Shown here: in pieces, positions 1 to 6,946 of the stretch
Numbering within the stretch: the first letter of the stretch is position 1
Layout of the letters: each line of letters starts with the position of its first letter
Assembly: GCA_005801395.1 (NCBI GenBank)
Contig: SYDV01000242.1
Coordinates: 1 to 9,814 of the forward strand
Length of the DNA: 9,814 bases
Reading direction: 5' to 3'
DNA from: Planctomycetia bacterium
GTDB taxonomy: Bacteria; Planctomycetota; UBA11346
Notes under the pieces: generated by a model
The model's input: only the letters and a program-made list of their open reading frames with translations
The model's database searches: none
What the model was told of the DNA's origin: nothing
Made by a program: the position numbers and the translations under genes

Positions 1-31
1 GTGTCTTTATGACCGACTCTCGACTCGGGAA

Positions 32-1149
32 ATGATTCACCCAAACAGGGAACCAAAGAAGCAGCGGATTTTTTACGTAACATACGTGCAATATCATGCT
101 TATCACGGCGTTGCCAAGATTCCTAATGCCGGATTTAGGTTTAATATCCCTGCTATGGTTCCGATATGGATGTTTCCACTTGCCATTGCCTGCGGAAATA
201 CCTTTATTCTCAAACCAAGCGAACAAGTGCCGCTGACACCTGTCCGCATGGCGGAATTATTACATGATGCAGGTTTGCCTCATGGTGTTTTTAATGTTCT
301 GCAAGGTGATCGCTTAACCGTCGAAGCGCTTTTAGATCATCCGCGTATCGAAGCGGCAGCGTTTGTTGGGTCAACGCCGGTTGCACGTGCGGTGCATCAA
401 CGCGGTACAAACCAAGGTAAACGCGTACTTGCCCTAGGTGGCGCAAAAAATCATTTAGTGGTACTGCCAGATGCGGATCCGGAAACTACGGCAAAAATAT
501 TGCTGCTTCGGCCTTCGGCTGTGCTGGTCAACGTTGCATGGCTGCGAGTGTTCTTATTTTAGTAGGTGATTGTCATAAAATATTGCGCGGCGTGGTCGAA
601 ATAGCCTCGCGAGCAAAAGTCGGCACTGATATTGGCGGAATTATTAATCAACGTGCACGCACACGCATTATTGGCTATATTGACCGCGCTGCGTCCAATC
701 GAGCTTTGCTCTTAGCCGATGGAAGATGTGCCGCCTCTGAAAATAATCCGAATGGTTGCTATGTCGGCCCAACTGTAATTGATGGAATTACCGCCGAACA
801 CGAATGCATACGCGATGAAATATTTGGGCCCGTCTTAAGCGTTCTTCGCGTTGATACCTTGGATCAAGCGATAGCGATCGAAAATGCTTCCCCCTTTGGC
901 AATGCCGCGGCGCTATTTACCTCATCTGGTGCCGCTGCGGCGCATTTCGAAAATCATGTTCGCGCTGGCATGGTCGGCATTAATATTGGCGTACCTGTAC
1001 CACGCGAACCATTTGCCTTCGGTGGATGGAATGACAGTCGCTTTGGCATGGGCGATATCACAGGCCGCGACGCCATTAATTTATGGACTAGGACACGAAA
1101 AATTACGCGGAAATGGACCGCGACCAGCGCCCGCAATTGGATGAGTTAA
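32..1149 (+). pseudogene. Broken methylmalonate/malonate-semialdehyde dehydrogenase (CoA-acylating), MmsA/IolA type
   Basis: The intact family oxidises methylmalonate or malonate semialdehyde to propionyl- or acetyl-CoA in valine or inositol breakdown. Two reading frames together cover about the last two thirds of the family. The first (frame of position 32) gives [31 protein letters not shown] and GAKNH. The second gives the catalytic block GCAGQRCMA (Cys codon 535-537), EIFGPV, FGGWNDSRFG and a normal C-terminus ending NWMS. The shift lies in the A-run at 493-497: five A where six would keep ETTAK joined to NIAASAFG. Upstream of about 140 the frame stays open to the window edge, but homology fades; only a short NAG..FNIP block resembles the usual CAGITPFNFP. 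The spot AKVGTDIGG looks several residues shorter than the family. The frameshift alone could be a sequencing error; the 5' decay argues for a true pseudogene. It lies 30 nt before the dehydrogenase gene on the same strand, so it may once have been part of the operon. Confidence 0.82.
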
Positions 1150-1168
1150 TTTTCACCACCAACCTGTT

Positions 1169-1172
1169 AGGA
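1169..1172 (+). promoter_or_regulatory. Ribosome binding site for the zinc dehydrogenase gene
   Basis: AGGA lies 7 nt before the ATG at 1180. The leader AGGATTCCTATATG closely resembles the aldolase leader AGGATTCTTATG at 3726-3737. No convincing -35/-10 pair is visible in the 30-nt gap, so the promoter may lie upstream of the broken gene. Confidence 0.6.
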
Positions 1173-1179
1173 TTCCTAT

Positions 1180-2217
1180 ATGCAAGCCGTTGTTTATCGT
1201 GCAAAAGAAGATTTTCGTCTCGATAACATGCCCACTCCCACACTTAATTCGGGTGAGTTATTAGTACAAGTTGAAGCCGTTACCGTGTGCGGTGTTGATT
1301 TGCGTACATTTCGTCATGGCGACGCAAAAATTGCTCCGCCACGCATTCTTGGTCATGAATTTTGCGGGCGCGTCGTCGAAAGCGCAGCCAATGACGCTTC
1401 GGCACAAGTCGGTGATCGCGTAGTCATGTATATTGTTCTGGCTTGTGGGGCCTGCCGTTACTGTCGTGATGGGCGCGCTAATTTATGCCTAACGCGCACC
1501 ACCATGAGCTACCAACATGACGGCGCGTTCGCTCAATATATTAAAATTCCAACCGCTGGTCGTCGACAATTATACAAAGTTCCCGATCATATTCCGTCGA
1601 CACACGCAGCGATATGCGAGCCACTTGCCTGCGTGCTCAACGCACACTCGCGTATTGATATCGGATTTCGTGACGAAGTCGTCATTATGGGGGCTGGCCC
1701 CATTGGCGTTATGCACGGCATTGCTGCACGTGAACGTGGAGCACGGAAAGTAATTTTATGTGATGTCAGCACGGAGCGTTTAAACCTGTGTCAGCGATTT
1801 GGATTCGATCATTACCTACCAGTACACGAGCAAGCGCACCTCGAAGAAGTTAAGCGTCTCACTGATGGCTATGGTGCATCCGTCGTCATTGTCGCAGTTG
1901 GCGCGGCTCAAGCCCAGGCCGATGCTCTTGAAATGGCTGGTAAAGGTGCGCGCGTTGAATTTTTTGGTGGCCTACCCAAATCAAAACCCACGGCCACGCT
2001 CAATACCAATCATCTGCATTATAAAGAATTATTAGTTTCTGGTAGTTACAGCGAAAAACCAAGCGATTTTGAAGCGGCGCAAGCCATGGTTTTTTCAGGA
2101 CGTTTCCCTGCCGATAAATTAGTAACGCATCAATTACCGCTAGCACAAACAACGGATGCTTTCGCTCTCATGGAGCAAGGCAGCGCGCTTAAAGTCTGCA
2201 TCACTCCAACCCCCTAA
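1180..2217 (+). CDS. Zinc-dependent medium-chain dehydrogenase (sorbitol/threonine/inosose dehydrogenase family)
   Basis: This is a cytoplasmic NAD-dependent oxidoreductase of 345 aa, the usual size for the zinc MDR family, which oxidises a secondary alcohol to a ketone. Catalytic zinc ligands are visible as Cys37, His59-Glu60 (in ILGHEF) and Glu147 (in CEPLAC). The structural zinc site is complete, with Cys89, Cys92, Cys95 and Cys103 spaced CX2CX2CX7C. The Rossmann loop is GAGPIG at 171-176, and Asp195 at the end of the second strand suggests NAD rather than NADP. The ATG at 1180 has an AGGA ribosome site 7 nt upstream and begins directly with the family's MQAVVY strand. It is the first intact gene of the operon, with the aldehyde dehydrogenase starting 16 nt after its stop. 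Substrate is not readable: polyol, threonine and scyllo-inosose 3-dehydrogenases all share this fold. The neighbours favour a polyol or keto-inositol over threonine (inference). Confidence 0.9.
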   Translation: MQAVVYRAKEDFRLDNMPTPTLNSGELLVQVEAVTVCGVDLRTFRHGDAKIAPPRILGHEFCGRVVESAANDASAQVGDRVVMYIVLACGACRYCRDGRANLCLTRTTMSYQHDGAFAQYIKIPTAGRRQLYKVPDHIPSTHAAICEPLACVLNAHSRIDIGFRDEVVIMGAGPIGVMHGIAARERGARKVILCDVSTERLNLCQRFGFDHYLPVHEQAHLEEVKRLTDGYGASVVIVAVGAAQAQADALEMAGKGARVEFFGGLPKSKPTATLNTNHLHYKELLVSGSYSEKPSDFEAAQAMVFSGRFPADKLVTHQLPLAQTTDAFALMEQGSALKVCITPTP

Positions 2218-2222
2218 TGGCC

Positions 2223-2226
2223 GAGG
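2223..2226 (+). promoter_or_regulatory. Ribosome binding site that fixes the GTG start of the aldehyde dehydrogenase
   Basis: GAGG lies 7 nt before GTG at 2234. The frame is open further upstream to an ATG at 2156, but that start would overlap the previous gene by 62 nt and add 26 residues unlike the family. The GTG is therefore preferred. Confidence 0.65.
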
Positions 2227-2233
2227 TTTCATC

Positions 2234-3745
2234 GTGCACGCTACTCCTACTGTTCTGACTACTCCCCCCGCGACTACGACGCTGCCACATGCGCAACTGC
2301 TCTTAAATGGACAGTCGGTTGATGGGGATAGCTGGCGCGTGGGCGAAGTTCATTCGCCAGCAACGGGGAATTTAATTGGCACTTATGCTTGGGCCAGTGC
2401 GGAACAACTGGAGATCGCCGTATCGTCCGCGAATAACGCTTGGCGTTCCTGGGCAAAAACTCCCGCTCATGAACGTGAGGCATTGATGCGCAAAGCTACG
2501 GCATTTACGCGTACGCAAGCGGATTCAATTGGTCGGCTTATGGCATTAGAACAAGGTAAGCCATTTTCCCAATCACGTAGCGAGGTCATCGGTGCATGCC
2601 ATATCATTGATTTTTATGCGGCAGAAGCCGTACGTATCAGCGGTGACATTAACCAATGTGAAAAAGCCAACCTGCGTTCATGGGTTATTCGCCAACCCGT
2701 AGGAGTCGTAGCCGCGATTACTCCATGGAATTATCCGGTAGCGTTGCTGTCATGGAAATTGGGGCCAGCATTAGCCGCCGGCTGCAGCGTGGTGGTGAAG
2801 CCGAATTGTGTTACACCGTTATCACCAGTAGCGTTTTGCAAAGCGCTCGTCGAGGGCGGAATACCTTCGGGACTCATTCAAGTATTGGTGGGTGACGACA
2901 TTCAATTAGGCAGTGCCTTGGTGGTCCATCCCCAAGTAGCAAAGGTCGCATTTACCGGATCGACCCGTACTGGACAGGCGATTATGAATTCCGCCGGACC
3001 ACAATTAAAGAAAATTACCTTAGAATTAGGCGGACACTGTCCGGCGATCGTCTGCGATGACGCAGATTTGCCTGCTACGGCAAAAGCCATCGCTTATAAA
3101 GCGTTTCGCAACATGGGACAAAGTTGTTCGTCTATTAATCGTATTTACGTACCAGCCAACCTCCATGATCAATTAATTGAATTAGTCGCCGCAGAAGGTC
3201 GCGCCATGACCATCGGTGATGGACTTATCCCTCCCAACAGTGATTTGGGCCCGATGACCACAGCCGCATGTGTGACCAAAGTGCGCTTACACGTCGCCGA
3301 TGCGGTCGCCAAAGGCGCACGATTAATCAGCGGCGGAGATGCACCCCCAGGGCTCGCCGAGGTCGGAAATTATTACCAACCAACGGTACTGGCAAACTGC
3401 ACCCATGACATGGTGGTCATGCGCGAAGAAACATTTGGGCCAGTCGCTCCATTCATGCCTTATCATAACCTAAATGAGGCCATTGGCTGGGCTAACAATA
3501 GCGACTATGGATTATGTGCCTATCTCTTTACACGCGATTTTTCTCGCACGATCCACATTAGCGAACGATTAGAAGCAGGTACGGTCTGCGTAAATCATAT
3601 CAACGTCAACACCGCTTACGCACCATATGAAGGCTGGAAAAATAGCGGCTTCGGCGTGGAGCTGGGACGTGATGCGATGAATGAATACATTTTACGCAAA
3701 CACCTTAAAGTTGAAATAAACAACCAGGATTCTTATGCTTCTTAA
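2234..3745 (+). CDS. NAD(P)+-dependent aldehyde dehydrogenase (succinate-semialdehyde/lactaldehyde dehydrogenase-like)
   Basis: This enzyme oxidises an aldehyde to the free carboxylic acid and is a soluble cytoplasmic protein. From the GTG start it is 503 aa, typical of the ALDH superfamily. The full catalytic set is present: Asn166 in PWNYP, Lys189 in VVKPN, the cofactor segment FTGSTRTG, general base Glu264 in LELGG, nucleophile Cys298 in MGQSC and Glu399 in EETFGPV. The C-terminus has the expected GWKNSGFGVELG block. A Thr/Pro-rich stretch of about 17 residues precedes the first strand and looks unstructured. The gene follows the zinc dehydrogenase by 16 nt, and its last 11 bases overlap the aldolase start, so the two are likely translationally coupled. 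Unlike the broken IolA-type gene upstream, this enzyme is not of the CoA-acylating class (it lacks the GQRCMA signature), so it should not yield an acyl-CoA. Substrate is unknown; an aldehyde released by the neighbouring aldolase is a reasonable guess. Confidence 0.92.
   Translation: MHATPTVLTTPPATTTLPHAQLLLNGQSVDGDSWRVGEVHSPATGNLIGTYAWASAEQLEIAVSSANNAWRSWAKTPAHEREALMRKATAFTRTQADSIGRLMALEQGKPFSQSRSEVIGACHIIDFYAAEAVRISGDINQCEKANLRSWVIRQPVGVVAAITPWNYPVALLSWKLGPALAAGCSVVVKPNCVTPLSPVAFCKALVEGGIPSGLIQVLVGDDIQLGSALVVHPQVAKVAFTGSTRTGQAIMNSAGPQLKKITLELGGHCPAIVCDDADLPATAKAIAYKAFRNMGQSCSSINRIYVPANLHDQLIELVAAEGRAMTIGDGLIPPNSDLGPMTTAACVTKVRLHVADAVAKGARLISGGDAPPGLAEVGNYYQPTVLANCTHDMVVMREETFGPVAPFMPYHNLNEAIGWANNSDYGLCAYLFTRDFSRTIHISERLEAGTVCVNHINVNTAYAPYEGWKNSGFGVELGRDAMNEYILRKHLKVEINNQDSYAS
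3726..3729 (+). promoter_or_regulatory. Ribosome binding site for the aldolase gene, inside the preceding ORF
   Basis: AGGA lies 5 nt before the ATG at 3735, within the last codons of the aldehyde dehydrogenase, which ends with TAA at 3743-3745. This supports the 3735 start and coupled translation. Confidence 0.6.
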
Positions 3746-4769
3746 TCCACTCCAGGCTCATTTGGTCTATGAATTTGCTGCTCGTGAACGCTTCGCTATT
3801 TTAGCTGTAAATGCCGATAGTCCGGCTTGCTTAAATGACGTACTCGAAGCGGCTCGACTGGCACAATCTCCTATCATTATAGAAACCAGTTTGTGGCAAT
3901 TAAAAGGACATAGCTTTGGAGCCGGAGACGCCATGCGTGGTATCGCGCGCTATCTCGCCGACATTAGCCTTTTAGCCAATGATCCCGCCTACCTTAATGT
4001 TCCGGTCCTCTTTCATACCGACCATATCAAAGGACCCGAAACACAGTCACTCATCAGTGCTGCCATCAGCGGCGTGACGTTACGCAATCACACCAGTATA
4101 GCGACACTTCGCGCATCGAGTATTTCCCTTGATGCGAGCGAACTCAGCGAAGAACAAAATATTAATCTGCTTTCAGCACTCATTGAGCATGCACAAGCTC
4201 ACCAATTGCCGGTTACCTGCGAAATGGAAGCTGGGGTTGATGATGGCATAACCGATATCGCCGTGATTGAACGATTAGTCACCGGATTAGATCGGCGTCA
4301 CCCAGGATATCTGGCGTTATTTGCCCCCGGCATTGGAAGCCAACATGGCTTTAATGCCGCCGGTTTTCCTACATTTTCACCTACGGCTGTTGCTGTCGCC
4401 AAATCGTGCATTGAACAAATTTGTGGACGCACCATGGGGATTGCCCTGCACGGTTCAACCGGACTCAGTGAACAACAAATTAGTAATGCCGTTGCGGCTG
4501 GCGTTACTAAAGTTAACTGGTCGAGTGAATCATTACTTATTCGCGCCACTGCTATGCGTGATTATTGGATCAGCAACGGGAACAAAATAAGTCCGTCAGA
4601 CAGCGCCTTCAAAGTTACGGCCATGGATAACGGTGTGCAAAGCGCAGTATCACGAACCTATATCCCAGTGGTTCACCAACGCCTGTTGACCTTGGGTTCG
4701 GTTGGACAAGGTCCTCGTTGTTTGCAGGCCGCAAAACTCAACCATGTCATGGCGGGAAATGGGTTATGA
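3735..4769 (+). CDS. Class II (zinc) ketose-phosphate aldolase-family protein, divergent
   Basis: The protein is 344 aa and recognisable as the FbaA/GatY/IolJ family, TIM barrels that split a keto-sugar phosphate by a zinc-stabilised retro-aldol reaction. Visible landmarks are HTDH at 94-97 (catalytic Asp96 and zinc ligand His97, as in the family HxDH), the SISLDAS strand near 129-135, CEMEAG with Glu163/Glu165, GSQHG with His204 and ALHGSTG with His239. All three expected zinc histidines are present. The phosphate-gripping part differs: the family LHGGSG reads LHGSTG, and the NIDTD loop near the C-terminus reads NWSSE. The substrate may therefore not be an ordinary bisphosphate. The gene overlaps the aldehyde dehydrogenase by 11 nt and the next gene by 4 nt (ATGA). 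An IolJ-like role in cutting a keto-acid phosphate fits the context, but no kinase gene lies in the window. Confidence 0.82.
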   Translation: MLLNPLQAHLVYEFAARERFAILAVNADSPACLNDVLEAARLAQSPIIIETSLWQLKGHSFGAGDAMRGIARYLADISLLANDPAYLNVPVLFHTDHIKGPETQSLISAAISGVTLRNHTSIATLRASSISLDASELSEEQNINLLSALIEHAQAHQLPVTCEMEAGVDDGITDIAVIERLVTGLDRRHPGYLALFAPGIGSQHGFNAAGFPTFSPTAVAVAKSCIEQICGRTMGIALHGSTGLSEQQISNAVAAGVTKVNWSSESLLIRATAMRDYWISNGNKISPSDSAFKVTAMDNGVQSAVSRTYIPVVHQRLLTLGSVGQGPRCLQAAKLNHVMAGNGL

Positions 4770-5962
4770 GTGCCACAACTGCAGCTATCGTCGGCACTGG
4801 TTTTATTGCTCCGGTACATGTTGAAACGCTGCGTCGACTTGGTATTCCTGTCACCGGAATATTGGGTCGCGATGCAATTAAATCCGAAAACGCACGCGCA
4901 GCGATGGGATTATTGCGCGCCTACCGCACCTATGACGAATTGTTGGCTGATAAATTAGTATCAGTCATTCACCTAGCGGTGCCAAATGTCTTACATTATG
5001 AATTTGCATGTCGCGCTTTGAATGCGGGGAAACATGTTCTCTGCGAAAAACCTTTGGCAATGGATTCAAAACAATCAGCGGATTTAGTCGCCCGCGCTGC
5101 CGCATGCGGCCTTCAAGCGGGCGTATGCTATAATGTCCGCTATTATCCGCTCAATTTACATGCGCGACACATGTTACGCAGCGGTGAACTCGGACGCATA
5201 TTATCAATTCATGGTAGCTACACTCAAGATTGGTTATTAAAATCTACTGATTATAATTGGCGTGTTCTGAGCGAGCATGGCGGCGAATTACGTGCCGTTG
5301 CAGATATTGGCACGCATTGGCTTGACCTCATACGCGCCATAACCGGAACAGAAGTCGAACGCGTATTCGCTGATTTATGCACGGTTCATCCGCAACGTAC
5401 TCGATCGCGTGGCGAAACGGCAACATTTTCAAACGATATGGCGAAGACAACCAGCGAAGTGGAGTCCATTCCCATTACCACGGATGACTGCGGCAATGTG
5501 TTATTACGCTTAACCGGTAATATTCCGGCATCCTTATTTGTATCACAGGTCAGCGCCGGGCGTAAAAATTCAATTCGCTATGAAATTGCTGCTGAATTAG
5601 GCAATCTCGTTTGGGACAGTGAATCCCCTGAATCCTTATGGATTGGACGACGTGATGGTCCTAGCCAACAACTCATTCGTGACCCTGGACAAATGGCCTC
5701 GTTAGCGACGCCTTTTGCCAACTATCCTGCGGGCCATGTCGAAGGCTTTCCTGATACTTTTAAGCAATGTTTTCGTGCCTTTTATGATGCGGTGAACCAT
5801 CGTGTTACCAACCATAGTCCTGGCTATCCGACGTTTGCTGATGGGCACAGTGAAATTGCCTTATGCGAGGCCATTCTTGCGAGTCATCGCCAGCAATGCT
5901 GGACAACGGTCGCCGATAATAAAATTCATCTGACGACTCGGCAGGAAAAATCAGCTAAATAA
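4766..5962 (+). CDS. Gfo/Idh/MocA-family NAD(P)-dependent oxidoreductase
   Basis: These cytoplasmic enzymes oxidise or reduce a ring or chain hydroxyl of sugars, inositols and glycosides using bound NAD(P). The 398-aa protein opens with the Rossmann motif IVGTGFIAPVH (Gly10, Gly12, Ala15), has the hallmark CEKPLA with Glu94-Lys95-Pro96, a YNVRYYPLN segment at 122-130, and ADIGTHWLDL with Asp180 and His184, the usual active-site DxxxH pair. The C-terminal sheet domain ends with the common GHVEGFPDTFKQCFRAFYDA block. The start at 4766 sits in an ATGA overlap with the aldolase stop; an upstream in-frame ATG at 4718 would add 16 residues ahead of the Rossmann strand and is less likely. It resembles inositol dehydrogenase (IolG) in fold, but many activities share it. 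The next gene starts 24 nt after its stop. Confidence 0.9.
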   Translation: MSATTAAIVGTGFIAPVHVETLRRLGIPVTGILGRDAIKSENARAAMGLLRAYRTYDELLADKLVSVIHLAVPNVLHYEFACRALNAGKHVLCEKPLAMDSKQSADLVARAAACGLQAGVCYNVRYYPLNLHARHMLRSGELGRILSIHGSYTQDWLLKSTDYNWRVLSEHGGELRAVADIGTHWLDLIRAITGTEVERVFADLCTVHPQRTRSRGETATFSNDMAKTTSEVESIPITTDDCGNVLLRLTGNIPASLFVSQVSAGRKNSIRYEIAAELGNLVWDSESPESLWIGRRDGPSQQLIRDPGQMASLATPFANYPAGHVEGFPDTFKQCFRAFYDAVNHRVTNHSPGYPTFADGHSEIALCEAILASHRQQCWTTVADNKIHLTTRQEKSAK

Positions 5963-5973
5963 AACATGGTTCT

Positions 5974-5980
5974 GGAGAGA
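5974..5980 (+). promoter_or_regulatory. Strong ribosome binding site for the TIM-barrel isomerase
   Basis: GGAGAGA lies 6 nt before the ATG at 5987. It decides against the in-frame ATG at 5966, which sits upstream of this site and adds seven residues before the first barrel strand MQLGFVS. Confidence 0.75.
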
Positions 5981-5986
5981 TCTTTT

Positions 5987-6946
5987 ATGCAACTCGGATT
6001 TGTCAGTGCCATCCTACCTGAGCAAAATCTGGAACAGGTACTCACCATTGCGTCCCAAAACCACTATCAGTGTGTCGAGCTGATGTGTTGGCCAGCTGGA
6101 CGAGCCGAGCGTCGCTATGCCGGAGTAACGCATATTAATGTCGACACACTTGATGCCACATCCATTGCAAACATTCGCAAACAACTTGCTCGCCATCGCA
6201 TCACCATCAGCGCACTTGGATATTATCCAAATTTATTGACACCAGATGCGAACGAAGCCAGCACCAGCCTTGCTCATTTACGTAAAGTCATGCAGGCAGC
6301 CAAACTATTGGATGTAAAATGCGTTACGACTTTTATCGGCCGTAATTGGCAAACCTCCCTTAAAGAGAATTGGCCGAATTTTCTCGCGGTTTGGCGCCCA
6401 TTAGTTGCCGAGGCAAGTGATCTCGGATTGCATCTATGCATAGAGAACTGTCCGATGTTATTTACAGCTGATGAATGGCCTGGAGGTAAAAATTTAGCTG
6501 CTACCCCTGAAATCTGGCGTCGCATGTTTCATGATATTCCAGATCCTTGTTTCGGATTGAATTACGATCCATCCCATTTGGTGTGGCAGCAGATGGACTA
6601 TATCGCTCCGCTACACGAATTTGCTTCACGCATTCATCACGTGCATGCCAAAGATGTACGGGTTAATCATGCTCGTTTAGCAGACATTGGCATCTTTGCT
6701 CCTCCCAACAGCTATCACCAACCGGTACTCCCAGGGAATGGTGATATTGATTGGCCGCGATTCATGAAGGAATTAATTGCCAGTGGATACGACGGCCCAG
6801 TTTGCGTCGAAGTCGAAGAAAGCGCCTATGAAGTCGATCTGCCGTCACGCTGTGAGGCATTACGTCGAACACACACCTATTTGGTCCCTATGTTAGTTTC
6901 GCAACCGACGAAAAATACGACCAATCAACGTTTGGCACATCAATAA
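5987..6946 (+). CDS. TIM-barrel sugar (phosphate) isomerase/epimerase, IolE/IolI/AP-endonuclease 2 superfamily
   Basis: This cytoplasmic protein of 319 aa has the xylose-isomerase-like barrel fold. Family members isomerise, epimerise or dehydrate keto-sugars and keto-inositols with a divalent metal. The metal and acid-base positions are visible in order: Glu31 in VELMCWP, Glu153 in CIENCPM, Asp194 and His197 in YDPSHL, His220 and Asp223 in HHVHAKD, and Glu275 in VCVEVEE. The PGNGDIDWPRF block at 249-259 is the usual strand-loop before the last helices. The start at 5987 follows a strong GGAGAGA site. About 20 polar C-terminal residues after the last helix look like a disordered tail. Its stop TAA shares one base with the ATG of the transporter gene. 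Known relatives include inosose dehydratase, inosose isomerase, the Thermotoga 5-keto-gluconate epimerase and hydroxypyruvate isomerase; the sequence does not decide among them. Confidence 0.88.
   Translation: MQLGFVSAILPEQNLEQVLTIASQNHYQCVELMCWPAGRAERRYAGVTHINVDTLDATSIANIRKQLARHRITISALGYYPNLLTPDANEASTSLAHLRKVMQAAKLLDVKCVTTFIGRNWQTSLKENWPNFLAVWRPLVAEASDLGLHLCIENCPMLFTADEWPGGKNLAATPEIWRRMFHDIPDPCFGLNYDPSHLVWQQMDYIAPLHEFASRIHHVHAKDVRVNHARLADIGIFAPPNSYHQPVLPGNGDIDWPRFMKELIASGYDGPVCVEVEESAYEVDLPSRCEALRRTHTYLVPMLVSQPTKNTTNQRLAHQ

Noticed and set aside
538..1149. Independent short gene starting at ATG 538
   Set aside because: That ATG is the Met of the GQRCMA catalytic motif; it is the second half of the frameshifted dehydrogenase.
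2156..2233. Upstream ATG extension of the aldehyde dehydrogenase
   Set aside because: It overlaps the previous gene by 62 nt and adds 26 non-family residues, while GTG at 2234 has a well-placed GAGG.
4718..4765. Upstream ATG for the Gfo/Idh gene
   Set aside because: It would place 16 extra residues before the Rossmann strand and overlap the aldolase by 52 nt; the ATGA overlap at 4766 is a better fit.
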